Positions 8,945 to 17,837 of a DNA stretch of 64,000 nt are shown in pieces. Numbering within the stretch: the stretch's first letter is position 1; each line of letters opens with the position of its first letter. The DNA lies in the NCBI RefSeq assembly GCF_013394655.1, contig NZ_CP053351.1:310001-374000 (forward strand), given 5' to 3'. The notes beneath the pieces are model-generated. The model did not search any database. It was not told the origin of the DNA and was given only the letters and a program-made list of their open reading frames with translations. The translations under genes were made by a program, and so were the position numbers. Source of the stretch: Winogradskyella schleiferi (GTDB taxonomy: Bacteria; Bacteroidota; Bacteroidia; Flavobacteriales; Flavobacteriaceae).

Positions 8945-9499
8945 ATGAGCAAAGAAAAAATTATTTTAGGCATAGATCCTGGTACAACCATTATGGGTTT
9001 CGGACTCATAAAAATTGTGGGTAAAAAAATGGAATTTATGCAACTCAATGAGCTCATGCTAAAAAAATATGACGATCATTACCTTAAGCTCAAACTTATT
9101 TTTGAACGTACTGTAGAACTCATAGATACCTACCATCCTGACGAAATTGCCATCGAAGCACCATTCTATGGTAAAAATGTACAAAGTATGCTAAAATTAG
9201 GTCGTGCGCAAGGTGTTGCTATGGCAGCAGGTTTATCTCGCGAAGTTCCCATAACGGAATACGCACCCAAGAAAATAAAAATGGCAATTACCGGAAACGG
9301 AAATGCCAGTAAGGAGCAAGTTGCTAAAATGCTGCAAAGCATGTTAGGTTTAAAAGAACTGCCTAAAAATTTGGATTCTATGGATGGTCTGGCAGCAGCT
9401 GTTTGTCATTTTTATAACGAAGGCCGCGTTGAGGTTGGAAAGAGTTATTCTGGTTGGTCGGCTTTTGTTAAGCAGAATGAAAGGCGTGTAAAAAAGTAG
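8945..9499 (+). CDS. ruvC: Holliday junction resolvase RuvC
   Basis: A 184-residue endonuclease that resolves four-way junctions with RuvAB. The four catalytic acids are visible: Asp in LGIDPGT, Glu in AIEAPF, and the two Asp residues of DSMDGLAAAV. Length is normal for the family. The start MSKEKIILGIDPG at 8945 is preferred to an ATG 18 bp upstream because family members begin just before the GIDPGT strand. It is cytoplasmic, for recombinational repair. Confidence 0.95.
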   Translation: MSKEKIILGIDPGTTIMGFGLIKIVGKKMEFMQLNELMLKKYDDHYLKLKLIFERTVELIDTYHPDEIAIEAPFYGKNVQSMLKLGRAQGVAMAAGLSREVPITEYAPKKIKMAITGNGNASKEQVAKMLQSMLGLKELPKNLDSMDGLAAAVCHFYNEGRVEVGKSYSGWSAFVKQNERRVKK

Positions 9500-9500
9500 G

Positions 9501-9632
9501 CAGTCTCAGTCGCAGTATTCAGTAATATAAAGTAATTAATATACAACTTAAAAAATAATAATCGAATTCGGGTAGATTGAAAGCTTAGATAATATAAAAA
9601 TTTAAACCAACTGAAAACTGCGACTGTAAACT
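9501..9632. repeat. Inverted pair of dispersed CAGTCGCAGT repeats
   Basis: The left arm 9501-9523 (CAGTCTCAGTCGCAGTATTC then AGT) and the right arm 9610-9632 are inverted relatives sharing CAGTCGCAGT and TTCAGT. They flank an AT-rich spacer of about 86 bp between ruvC and hemW. The motif belongs to a short interspersed repeat class common in flavobacteria. No ORF lies inside. Confidence 0.55.
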
Positions 9633-9636
9633 AAAT

Positions 9637-10770
9637 ATGAGCGGCATCTATATCCACATACCATTCTGTAAACAAGCCTGTCATTATTGTGATTTTCATT
9701 TTTCAACTTCACTAAAGAAAAAGGAAGAACTCATTAATGCATTATCCAAGGAATTAGAACTCCGTAAAGATGAATTCAGTAATTCTACAGTTGAAACTAT
9801 CTATTTTGGAGGCGGAACGCCTTCATTATTGAACAATGAAGAATTACAATTTTTAATTGATTCCGTATATAATAATTATAAAGTTTCCAAAAATCCAGAA
9901 ATTACGCTTGAAGCTAATCCAGATGATTTGTCTAAAGATCGAATAATGGAACTCTCCAAAAGTCCAATAAATAGACTATCAATAGGCATTCAATCCTTTT
10001 TCGAATCCGATTTAAAACTCATGAATCGCGCGCACAACGTAGAAGAAGCGAAAGCGTGTTTGGAAGAAGCAACCAAATATTTCGATAATATTTCTCTCGA
10101 TTTAATTTATGGGATTCCAGGAGCGTCAAACGAACAATGGCTAAAAAATATTGAAATCGCTCTAAGTTTTAATGTGCCTCATATTTCAAGCTATGCATTA
10201 ACGGTTGAACCAAAAACAGCTTTAGCCTCCTTCATAAAAAAAGGACTTATTGAAAATGTTGATGATGAACAAGCCCACGAACAGTTTCATATTTTGAAAG
10301 ACAAACTGGAAGCTTCGGGATTTGTGCATTATGAACTTTCCAATTTTGGAAAAGACGGTTATTTCAGTAAAAATAATTCGGCTTATTGGCAAGGAAAATC
10401 CTATTTGGGGATTGGACCTTCGGCACATTCCTTTAATGGCAAACAACGTAGTTGGAACGTGAAAAACAATTCAAAATACATAAAAGCTATACAAGGAAAT
10501 GAACTACCAATAGAGATCGAAACCTTAACCCAAACTGATAGGTATAACGAATATATAATGACGGGTTTGCGAACCATCTGGGGCGTCTCGTTGGTAAAAG
10601 TAGAAAACGACTTTGGCGTAACTTTTAAGAATTACTTAAATGCCCAGTCGGAAGTTTTTATAAATCAACATTTATTGTATATTGAAGATGCGCATTTACG
10701 CGTCACTAAAAAAGGACAATTTTTATGTGATGGTATTGCGTCTGAACTTTTTAAAATCAATCTAAAGTGA
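9637..10770 (+). CDS. hemW: Radical SAM heme chaperone HemW
   Basis: A 377-residue radical SAM protein with the CKQACHYCDF cluster motif (CxxxCxYC plus Phe), the GGGTPS SAM-binding strand, and a HemN C-terminal domain. HemW binds heme and delivers it to respiratory enzymes. It differs from coproporphyrinogen oxidase HemN by its shorter N terminus, which here begins directly with SGIYIHIPFCK. Its stop overlaps the GTG of the cyclase-family gene by 4 bp, so the two are coupled. Confidence 0.9.
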   Translation: MSGIYIHIPFCKQACHYCDFHFSTSLKKKEELINALSKELELRKDEFSNSTVETIYFGGGTPSLLNNEELQFLIDSVYNNYKVSKNPEITLEANPDDLSKDRIMELSKSPINRLSIGIQSFFESDLKLMNRAHNVEEAKACLEEATKYFDNISLDLIYGIPGASNEQWLKNIEIALSFNVPHISSYALTVEPKTALASFIKKGLIENVDDEQAHEQFHILKDKLEASGFVHYELSNFGKDGYFSKNNSAYWQGKSYLGIGPSAHSFNGKQRSWNVKNNSKYIKAIQGNELPIEIETLTQTDRYNEYIMTGLRTIWGVSLVKVENDFGVTFKNYLNAQSEVFINQHLLYIEDAHLRVTKKGQFLCDGIASELFKINLK

Positions 10771-11516
10771 TAGCAACCATACAATACAATTCCAGAAAAC
10801 TAAAAATAGATTTATCCCAACCATTGGATATTTCCATACCTCTAACAGGGAAGGCAACCAATATAAACGCTTGGTATATTGGTCCACCCAAAATTGAACC
10901 AGAAATAATAGATGGAGAAACCGTAAGTGTCGCAAATGGCGCTGTTGTCAATTTCAACACCATTACATTCAATCCACATTCGCATGTTACACATACCGAA
11001 ACCGTGGGTCATATTACAGAAGAGGTATATTCGATAAATAAGCTTTTAAAAGAATTTTTCTTTTTGGCCCAAGTGGTTACGGTTGCACCAGAAAAATTGG
11101 GCGAGGATTACGTGATCTCAAAAAAACAGTTAAAATTTGCATTGGGTAACAAAAAACGCGATGCCATAGTGATTAGAACCATGCCCAATATGCGCGATAA
11201 ATTTTCGAGACAATACTCCAATACCAATCCCACTTATCTACAAGAAGATGCTGCTGAATATTTGAAAACTAAAGGTATCAAACATTTACTTATTGATTTG
11301 CCAAGTGTAGATAAAGAGAGTGATGGCGGTGAACTTTTAGCGCATAATGCGTTTTGGAATACAAAAGGCAAATTACGTTTCGATGCTACAATATCTGAAT
11401 TTATATACGTGTCTAATAAAATTGAAGACGGCATGTATATGCTCAACCTTCAAATTGCCCCTTTTGAGAATGATGCAAGCCCAAGTAAACCTATTTTATA
11501 CAAAATTTTAGACTAA
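10767..11516 (+). CDS. Cyclase-family (kynurenine formamidase-like) metal hydrolase
   Basis: A 249-residue protein of the cyclase/kynurenine-formamidase fold. The metal site is seen as NPHSHVTHTE, a variant of the family's HxGTHxDxP motif, with a downstream LLIDLPSVDKESDGG strand and HNAFW. Members hydrolyse formamide or ester bonds. The substrate is uncertain because the motif departs from the formamidase form. The GTG start at 10767 overlaps the hemW stop, and no in-frame ATG exists nearby. A DUF4260 gene follows after 4 bp. Confidence 0.7.
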   Translation: MIATIQYNSRKLKIDLSQPLDISIPLTGKATNINAWYIGPPKIEPEIIDGETVSVANGAVVNFNTITFNPHSHVTHTETVGHITEEVYSINKLLKEFFFLAQVVTVAPEKLGEDYVISKKQLKFALGNKKRDAIVIRTMPNMRDKFSRQYSNTNPTYLQEDAAEYLKTKGIKHLLIDLPSVDKESDGGELLAHNAFWNTKGKLRFDATISEFIYVSNKIEDGMYMLNLQIAPFENDASPSKPILYKILD

Positions 11517-11520
11517 GGTC

Positions 11521-11871
11521 ATGAAAACAATATTAAAGCTTGAAGAATTGTTGATGTTTGCCTTAGGAGCATATATGTTTAGCTTGTTGGGTAGCAATTG
11601 GTGGTGGTTTTTCGGGTTATTATTGTTGCCAGATATTGGAGCTTTGGGCTATTTGGTAAATCCTAAAATTGGGGCGATTTCTTATAATGTTTTTCATCAT
11701 AAGGGCATTGCGATTGTACTATATTTGACAGGTATTTATTTTTTAAATGAACCTTTAAAACTCATGGGTATTATTTTATTTTCCCATGCGTCAATTGATA
11801 GAGTTTTTGGTTATGGATTTAAACATTTTGATAGTTTTAAAAACACGCATCTAGGAAAAATAGGAAATTAG
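11521..11871 (+). CDS. DUF4260 family membrane protein
   Basis: A 116-residue protein with three to four helices. It has the family signature WWWFFGLLLLPDIGALGY...NPKIGA and a conserved HHKG/FSHASIDRVFGYG ending. The histidines near helix ends could hold a metal, but no activity is established for the family. It is in line with the cyclase gene (4 bp upstream) and the DUF4230 gene (1 bp downstream), so it is probably in one transcript from hemW onwards. Confidence 0.8.
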   Translation: MKTILKLEELLMFALGAYMFSLLGSNWWWFFGLLLLPDIGALGYLVNPKIGAISYNVFHHKGIAIVLYLTGIYFLNEPLKLMGIILFSHASIDRVFGYGFKHFDSFKNTHLGKIGN

Positions 11872-11872
11872 A

Positions 11873-12484
11873 ATGGAAACCTTTTTTATAATTATCATCA
11901 GTATTTTGGTTACTTTAGGTGTGGTAACCATCTATAAACAATGGAAAACCAAAAAAGTGACCAAAGAGCAATCTATTCTCATATTAGAGAAAATAAAACG
12001 CGTTTGCAAATTGGTATCGGTTGAAGGCGATTTTGCGGAAATATACCATTATGAAGATGTTAAAGCAAAGTTCTTAAAACTAATTTCTAGCCGAAAAAAA
12101 GCATTGGTAGTGATTAACGCAAAAGCACATGTGGGCTTTGATTTGGGTAAAGTAAAAATGTCATCAAATGCGAAAACCAAAACAGTTTTTTTAACACATT
12201 TTCCACAGCCAGAAGTGATTTCGGTTGAAAGTGATATTAATTATTACGATAAACGCGATGGTATGTTCAATAGGTTTGAGGCAGCCGATTTAACGGATTT
12301 ACACGCTAAAGCCAAAGCACATATTTTGGATAAAATTCCGGAAAGCGGTTTGTATAATATTGCAAAGCAAGAAGCATTGGAAGCTATTCATTTAATTGAA
12401 AACTTAGTGGAAACTATTGGTTGGACTCTAGATTATTCAGCTTTAAAAATTGAAGGAGAGGACGATAAGAAATTGTTGAAGTGA
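11873..12484 (+). CDS. DUF4230 domain protein
   Basis: A 203-residue protein with one N-terminal membrane helix (residues 2-20) followed by a DUF4230 domain, recognisable from EGDFAEIYHYEDVKAKFLK, INAKAHVGFDLGKV, and an alternating beta-rich core. The family consists of membrane-anchored proteins of unknown function. It is the last gene of the hemW-cyclase-DUF4260-DUF4230 run. The dispersed repeat at 12584 separates it from the next gene. Confidence 0.8.
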   Translation: METFFIIIISILVTLGVVTIYKQWKTKKVTKEQSILILEKIKRVCKLVSVEGDFAEIYHYEDVKAKFLKLISSRKKALVVINAKAHVGFDLGKVKMSSNAKTKTVFLTHFPQPEVISVESDINYYDKRDGMFNRFEAADLTDLHAKAKAHILDKIPESGLYNIAKQEALEAIHLIENLVETIGWTLDYSALKIEGEDDKKLLK

Positions 12485-12583
12485 TGTTAGTTAAATAGTT
12501 ATTTGTTATTGCGAGGACGATAAGACGTGGCAAACTTTAATTCGAGAATTTGAAAACATGTATTTAGAAGAAATTAAACAAGA

Positions 12584-12601
12584 TTCCTGCTTTCGCAGGA
12601 A
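12584..12601. repeat. Short hairpin repeat at the MmcQ translation start
   Basis: TTCCTGC-TTTC-GCAGGAA forms a 7-bp stem with a 4-nt loop, ending 5 bp before the ATG at 12607. This hairpin is a common flavobacterial interspersed repeat. It would occupy the leader of the following gene. Confidence 0.55.
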
Positions 12602-12606
12602 GTAAT

Positions 12607-12969
12607 ATGAACATAGAAGACTACAGAAACTATTGCCTCAACAAAAAAGCCGTTACCGAACACTTTCCGTTCGATAAGGATACACTGGTGTTTAAAGTCT
12701 GCAATAAAATGTTTGCCTTGGCCTCTTTAAAACGCTGGGAAAATCGGGAAGCATTTATCAACTTAAAATGCGATCCCGAATATGCACAAGAACTAAGAGC
12801 CGAATACGATAGTATTAAACCAGGTTACCATATGCATAAACAACAATGGAATAGTGTATATGTGCATACAGGAGAACTTTCGCCAAAACTTATTACAAAT
12901 CTGATTGACCATTCTTATGATATGGTTGTAAAAGGTTTGCCTAAAAACCTGAGGGATACGCTCGTTTAG
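12607..12969 (+). CDS. MmcQ/YjbR family protein
   Basis: A 120-residue protein of the MmcQ/YjbR (CyaY-like fold) family. It shows the typical opening YRNYCLNKKAVTEHFPF, the central FKVCNKMFAL strand, NLKCDPE, and the GYHMHKQQWNSVYV motif. It is often labelled DNA-binding, but the biochemical role is not established. It is monocistronic and cytoplasmic, and full length for the family. Confidence 0.88.
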   Translation: MNIEDYRNYCLNKKAVTEHFPFDKDTLVFKVCNKMFALASLKRWENREAFINLKCDPEYAQELRAEYDSIKPGYHMHKQQWNSVYVHTGELSPKLITNLIDHSYDMVVKGLPKNLRDTLV

Positions 12970-13001
12970 TTTTGTAGTTATTATAACATTTTAATAATTT
13001 C

Positions 13002-13090
13002 CATTCGTCGACACTTATTTACACTACGTCTACACTTAATAACCACCAACCGAAATATAAAATATGGTCAAAACAATTCCTCTAACTTGC
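13002..13090 (+). promoter_or_regulatory. Three-half-site phased operator upstream of the NO-sensor operon
   Basis: Half-sites CGTCGACAC (13006), CGTCTACAC (13027) and AACCGAAAT (13048) are each 21 bp apart. A -7-like box TAACTTGC is at 13083, 35 bp from the third. The first two are nearly identical over 12 bp. The array lies 70-110 bp before the ATG of the operon that ends with the LytTR regulator, so autoregulation is likely but inferred. Confidence 0.65.
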
Positions 13091-13116
13091 TATATTACTC
13101 ATAAATTAAGTTAGAT

Positions 13117-13527
13117 ATGAATTCCCTCAATATTTTATTAATTGAAGATGATATGATTGAAGTCATGAAGCTCAATAGAGCAAAAAGTTCACTTCAACTC
13201 AATCATACTATTACAGAAGCTAATAACGGCGAAGAAGCCCTTAAACGCTTGGAGCAAAAGGATAAACTTCCAGATATTATATTATTGGATTTAAACATGC
13301 CAAAAATAAATGGTATTGAATTTTTAAAAATTCTAAAGGCAGATGATAGGCTCAAGTATATACCAACTATTATTTTAACAACTTCCAATAATCAGCGTGA
13401 TTTGTTAGAGTGTTATAAAGTAGGGGTTGCAGGCTATGTTTTGAAACCTTTAAAATATGAAGATTATGTTTCTAAAATCGAAAAATTATTAGCATATTGG
13501 AGTATCAATGAATTAATAACTGTATAA
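13117..13527 (+). CDS. Single-domain response regulator (CheY-like)
   Basis: A 136-residue receiver with all phosphorylation residues: Glu10/Asp11/Asp12, Asp58 in LLDLNMP, Thr89 in ILTTS, Lys110-Pro. It has no output domain, so it acts through protein contacts or as a phosphate shuttle or sink. Its sequence style (LLIEDD...MPKINGIEFLK) is that of Rcp1-like regulators found beside bacteriophytochrome-type kinases. It is first of a seven-gene overlapping operon. Its stop shares a base with the H-NOX ATG. Confidence 0.92.
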   Translation: MNSLNILLIEDDMIEVMKLNRAKSSLQLNHTITEANNGEEALKRLEQKDKLPDIILLDLNMPKINGIEFLKILKADDRLKYIPTIILTTSNNQRDLLECYKVGVAGYVLKPLKYEDYVSKIEKLLAYWSINELITV

Positions 13528-14066
13528 TGAAGGGAATAATATTTACTGAATTCTTAGAGCTAGTCGAAGAAAAATTTGGTCTAGCGATGGTTGATAAAAT
13601 TATAACACAATCCGAGTTAGACTCTGGAGGTGCTTATACGGCTGTTGGGACTTATGAATTTTCTGAAATGTTGCAACTCATATCGCACCTAAGCGAAAAT
13701 ACAGATATTGCTGTTGATGATTTATTGATGGTTTATTCAGAGCACTTATTTGCTGCATTAATAAAAACCCACCCAAATTTAGTCGATCATTATAAAGATC
13801 CAATGGATTTACTAGCGTCGATAGAGAATCATATTCATGTAGAAGTCCAAAAAATATACCCTGAAGCACAATTGCCATCCTTTGAGTTGGAGGAACGAAC
13901 AGATAGCAAAATGATCATGGTTTACAAGTCTGATAAAGCACTGTATATGCTAGGTAAAGGCTTAATGCTAGAAACCTTTAAACTCTTTAAAGTACCTGTA
14001 AATATTGAGTTCGAAAAATTGAACGAACAGGGTACAGAGGTCAGATTCACTATTATTAAGGGATAA
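13527..14066 (+). CDS. H-NOX heme nitric oxide/oxygen-binding sensor protein
   Basis: A 179-residue stand-alone H-NOX domain. It starts MKGIIFTEFLELVEEKFG and has the GTYEF...M strand. The proximal heme-ligand region is NHIHVEVQKIYPEAQLP (His104 most likely). The propionate-binding YxSxR motif appears as Y133-K-S135-D-K137, so the usual Arg is replaced by Lys. H-NOX proteins bind NO at ferrous heme and switch a partner kinase. The next gene, overlapping by one base, is such a kinase. The fold match is strong. Ligand specificity (NO rather than O2) is inferred, and I saw no clear distal Tyr. Confidence 0.9.
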   Translation: MKGIIFTEFLELVEEKFGLAMVDKIITQSELDSGGAYTAVGTYEFSEMLQLISHLSENTDIAVDDLLMVYSEHLFAALIKTHPNLVDHYKDPMDLLASIENHIHVEVQKIYPEAQLPSFELEERTDSKMIMVYKSDKALYMLGKGLMLETFKLFKVPVNIEFEKLNEQGTEVRFTIIKG

Positions 14067-15637
14067 TGAGTAAAGAAGAAGTAGATTTACTTAAGCGCGC
14101 ATTAGCTCGTGAAAAAGCATCTCGAAAAGCAGCAGAGGCGATTCTTGAAAGTAAATCTGCTGAACTCTACGAAACAACACAACAATTAAAAAAATTAGTT
14201 AAGGAAAAGACATCTGAACTAAAAGGTGTTTTTGAGAATATTGTTGACGCCTATGTAGTAATGGATTTATGGGGAAACGTTCTTAAAATGAATGATGCCG
14301 CAATTCAACTCTTAGGTTATGATAATAGAAAATCAGATTTTAATCTTTTACAACTCGCAGATGTTAGTGAGGCGGAAAATGTTATGAATGGATTTGAAAA
14401 TTTGGTTAGTGAAGGTTCATTAACCAATTTTCAGGTAAAAATAAATACGAAGCATAATGGTCAAAAATTAGTACATATCAACGCCAGTATTATTCTCGAT
14501 GACAATAATAAACCAATAGCAGCCCAAGGCATTGTTAGAGACATTACCTTAGAAGATAAATACCGAAGGGCAGCTGAGGCTGAGAAACAAAAATACAGTA
14601 GTATTATTGCCAATATGAACCTAGGCTTAGTTGAAGTAAATACGGATGATGAAATACAGATGATAAACCAAAGTTTCTCAGAAATGAGTGGTTATACGGA
14701 GTCTGAAATAATCGGTAAAAAAGGTGGTGATATTTTTCCAATTGATGGTGGTTCAAATATTATTAAAATAGAAAATAGTAAGCGCAAAACTGGTGAATCT
14801 AATTCTTATGAATTAAAAGTAAAGACAAAACAAGGAAATATAAGACACTGGTTAATTAGTGGTGCTCCTAATTACGATTTAAGCGGAAATGTTATTGGAT
14901 CTATTGGTATTCATCTGGATATAACAGATTTAAAAAGATTACAATTACAGAAAGAAAACTTATTGTCTGAATTAGAGAAAAGCAATGACGAACTACAGGA
15001 ATATGCGCATATTGTTTCACACGATTTAAAGTCACCACTACGTAGTATTGACGCACTGATATGTTGGATAAAAGAGGATAATAAGGGGAAACTTGATGAG
15101 GTAAGTCTTCAGAACTTTGACCATATCGCAACTACTCTTGAAAAAATGGAACAGTTGATTTCTGATGTGCTAGAATATTCTAGTATAGGATCAGATGATG
15201 CTAAAAAAGTTGAAGTTGATACGGACATTTTAATCAATGAACTAATTGGTATGCTTTACGTACCAGACCATATTAGAATTAATATAAAAAATAAATTACC
15301 TGTTTTAAGAGGCGATAAGACAAAGCTGCACCAGCTATTTCAGAACTTAATAAGTAATGCCATTAAATTCATAGATAAACCAGCAGGAGAGATAATAATT
15401 AATGTAAAATCTCGTGGAGACTATTATGAGTTTTCAATTAGTGATAACGGTATCGGAATTGAAAAGCAGTTTCACGATAAAATTTTCAAAATATTCCATT
15501 CACTTAATAAAACTAAGGAATCCACAGGTATAGGCTTATCGATAGTTAAAAAGATTGTTGATTTACATCAAGGTAAAATTTGGTTAGAAAGTCAACCTCA
15601 GGTAGGCACCACCTTCTTTTTTACACTTAAAAAATAA
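14066..15637 (+). CDS. PAS-PAS sensor histidine kinase, probable H-NOX partner
   Basis: A 523-residue cytoplasmic kinase without membrane helices. An N-terminal coiled coil (residues 1-55, LLKRALAREKASRKAAEAIL) leads into two PAS domains (about 55-170 and 185-290), then HisKA with His319 (SHDLKSPLRS) and HATPase (LFQNLISNAIKF, DNGIGI, TGIGLSIVKK). This coiled-coil/PAS architecture is typical of kinases next to H-NOX genes. It begins inside the H-NOX stop codon (one-base overlap), which supports a stoichiometric complex. Phosphate probably passes through the Hpt protein or directly to receivers in the operon. Confidence 0.9.
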   Translation: MSKEEVDLLKRALAREKASRKAAEAILESKSAELYETTQQLKKLVKEKTSELKGVFENIVDAYVVMDLWGNVLKMNDAAIQLLGYDNRKSDFNLLQLADVSEAENVMNGFENLVSEGSLTNFQVKINTKHNGQKLVHINASIILDDNNKPIAAQGIVRDITLEDKYRRAAEAEKQKYSSIIANMNLGLVEVNTDDEIQMINQSFSEMSGYTESEIIGKKGGDIFPIDGGSNIIKIENSKRKTGESNSYELKVKTKQGNIRHWLISGAPNYDLSGNVIGSIGIHLDITDLKRLQLQKENLLSELEKSNDELQEYAHIVSHDLKSPLRSIDALICWIKEDNKGKLDEVSLQNFDHIATTLEKMEQLISDVLEYSSIGSDDAKKVEVDTDILINELIGMLYVPDHIRINIKNKLPVLRGDKTKLHQLFQNLISNAIKFIDKPAGEIIINVKSRGDYYEFSISDNGIGIEKQFHDKIFKIFHSLNKTKESTGIGLSIVKKIVDLHQGKIWLESQPQVGTTFFFTLKK

Positions 15638-15639
15638 TA

Positions 15640-16773
15640 ATGAAAACAGTACAATTAGTAAAATATAAAAACCAAGATTGGTCTTATATTGGTGGAAACC
15701 AAAAATTGAAGGAACCTTTAGTTTTAGTGTTTGGAAATCGATATGTCCTCGAAGACGATTCAATCTATCAAGAAATTAGAGGGTTATTTCCAGATGGACA
15801 TATTGTATTTGGTTCGGCTTGCGCTGAAATTTCTTCGAATACGGTGAATGAAGAAAGTATGACTATTACAGCCATGGAGTTTGAAAAAAGTCATTTTCTA
15901 ATTAAAACCAGTAATGTTTTAAGTGCAGATTTAGATAGTTTCAAAACAGGTAATGATTTGATAAATCAGTTTCCTGAGGACGATTTGAAATATGTTTTTG
16001 TCGTTTCGGAAGGAAGCTTTATCAATGGCAGTCAGTTGACCAAAGGTATGACGTCGTCCAAAAGTGATAATTTACTTATAACTGGTGGTCTATGTGGAGA
16101 TGATGAAAGATTTGAAAAAACATTGGCATCGTATAACGAAAATCCTAAAGAAGGTGAAATAGTTGCGATAGGGTTTTATGGTGATTCCTTAGAAATTACA
16201 TTTTCAATTTATGGTGGCTGGACGCCTTTTGGACCAGAGCGAATAGTCACGAAATCCAAAGATAATACACTTTACGAATTAGATGGTCAACCGGCTTTAG
16301 ATCTATACAAAACGTATTTAGGTGATAAAGCTAAAGATTTACCAGGTGCTGCATTATTATATCCTCTCAACGTAACATCTGCTAACGAAAAGCAATCAAT
16401 AGTAAGATCTATTTTAAGTATTGATGAAGAGGAGAACGCTGTAATTTTAGCAGGAAATATTCCCGAAAATTCTAAGGTACAGCTCATGATGACTAATGTA
16501 GATAATATTGCCAACGCCTCAGAGCGTGCAGCAAGACAAGCCTTAGAATTCAGAAAAAATAAACCAGAGATAGCACTTTTAGTAAGTTGTATAGGAAGAA
16601 AATTAGTGCTTGATCAACGTGTTGAGGAAGAGCTAGATGAAGTTATTGAAGTTTTAGGAAGCGATATCGCTATTTCGGGTTTTTACTCTTATGGAGAAAT
16701 TGCACCTTTTCATGGAGAAATAGCTTGTCAATTGCACAACCAAACAATGACGATAACGTTAATTAGTGAATGA
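15640..16773 (+). CDS. FIST-domain sensor protein, NosP-like
   Basis: A 377-residue protein with FIST_N (GHIVFGSACAEI, GLCGDDERFE, GEIVAIGFYGD) and FIST_C (YGGWTPFGPERIVTKSKDNT, DGQPALDLYKTYLG, ISGFYSYGEIAPFHGE, LHNQTMTITLISE). FIST proteins are soluble ligand sensors. A subset (NosP) are NO-binding hemoproteins that act on a neighbouring kinase. Adjacency to an H-NOX and to two kinases favours that reading. Heme binding cannot be read from sequence, so small-molecule sensing of another kind remains possible. The next kinase starts 4 bp before its end. Confidence 0.85.
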   Translation: MKTVQLVKYKNQDWSYIGGNQKLKEPLVLVFGNRYVLEDDSIYQEIRGLFPDGHIVFGSACAEISSNTVNEESMTITAMEFEKSHFLIKTSNVLSADLDSFKTGNDLINQFPEDDLKYVFVVSEGSFINGSQLTKGMTSSKSDNLLITGGLCGDDERFEKTLASYNENPKEGEIVAIGFYGDSLEITFSIYGGWTPFGPERIVTKSKDNTLYELDGQPALDLYKTYLGDKAKDLPGAALLYPLNVTSANEKQSIVRSILSIDEEENAVILAGNIPENSKVQLMMTNVDNIANASERAARQALEFRKNKPEIALLVSCIGRKLVLDQRVEEELDEVIEVLGSDIAISGFYSYGEIAPFHGEIACQLHNQTMTITLISE

Positions 16774-17837
16774 TGAATTCTTTACTGAAAAGACAAATAC
16801 GTAAATATTTAAGTAAAGAATTAGAAAGTAATAAGGACTTAGAAAATTTTCTTTCGGCTGTAGATAGATCCTATAATAATTTTGATGAGCAGTCGGCAAT
16901 GATTCAACGTGCGATGTCCATCAGTTCGGAAGAATTATTTAATGCCAACAGAAAGTTACAGGACGAAGCAAAAGAGCAAAAAGAACTAATCGATAAGTTA
17001 AAGGATGTTATTAACACGCTAAAATTTTATAACCTTAAAGATGATGAAAAAGCCGATGCTGTTGAATTATCAGGTTCTGATTTGGTAGATTATATTGATA
17101 ATCAAACCAAAGCTATTGTTGAAATGAACAAGCAAAAAGAATCTCTTTTAAACGAATTAGCGCACCAAAACCAAGAGCTTAGTGATTATGCCCACATGGT
17201 TTCTCACGATTTAAAATCTCCATTGCGAAGTATAGATACGTTGACCACTTGGTTAAAAGAAGACTATAAAGACGCTTTTGACACTAATGGAGAAAAAACA
17301 TTGGATCTTATTAGAAATAATGTTGAAAAAATGGATACGTTGATAAATGGTATTTTGGAGTATTCGACAATCGGTAAAAATCACATAGAGATTTACGACG
17401 TAGACCTAAATAATTTGTTGGATAATATTTTATCTATAATTCAAATTCCAGAACACATTACGGTTACTAAAAAGAAGCTTCCTATTGTAAAAGGTGATAA
17501 ATACAGATTGCAGCAATTGTTTCAGAATCTTCTAGGGAATGCTATAGCTTACAATGATAAATCGGATGGTAAAGTTGAAATTGGAGTCGAAGATAAAATG
17601 GACGCTTGGGAATTCTACGTCAAAGACAATGGAAAGGGTATAGAAGAGGTCTATTTTGATAAAATATTTAACACCTTTGAAAAGCTAGAAAATGATGGGA
17701 ATTCAACAGGTATAGGTTTATCTATCGTTAAAAAAATTATTGATTTGTACGGAGGAAAGATTTGGTTGACTTCAAAAATTAATGAAGGGACTACATTTTA
17801 CTTTATTATAAAAAAAGAACCGAATGGAACAGCCTAA
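16770..17837 (+). CDS. Cytoplasmic histidine kinase, probable FIST partner
   Basis: A 355-residue kinase without PAS or membrane segments. It has a helical N-terminal region with coiled coil (to about residue 135), HisKA with His146 (SHDLKSPLRS), and HATPase (LFQNLLGNAIAY, DNGKGI, TGIGLSIVKK). The kinase core closely resembles that of the PAS kinase two genes upstream, so the two look like paralogues with different sensor partners. The lack of its own sensor domain fits control by the FIST protein, encoded just before with a 4-bp overlap. The 3' end overlaps the Hpt gene by 14 bp. Confidence 0.88.
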   Translation: MMNSLLKRQIRKYLSKELESNKDLENFLSAVDRSYNNFDEQSAMIQRAMSISSEELFNANRKLQDEAKEQKELIDKLKDVINTLKFYNLKDDEKADAVELSGSDLVDYIDNQTKAIVEMNKQKESLLNELAHQNQELSDYAHMVSHDLKSPLRSIDTLTTWLKEDYKDAFDTNGEKTLDLIRNNVEKMDTLINGILEYSTIGKNHIEIYDVDLNNLLDNILSIIQIPEHITVTKKKLPIVKGDKYRLQQLFQNLLGNAIAYNDKSDGKVEIGVEDKMDAWEFYVKDNGKGIEEVYFDKIFNTFEKLENDGNSTGIGLSIVKKIIDLYGGKIWLTSKINEGTTFYFIIKKEPNGTA

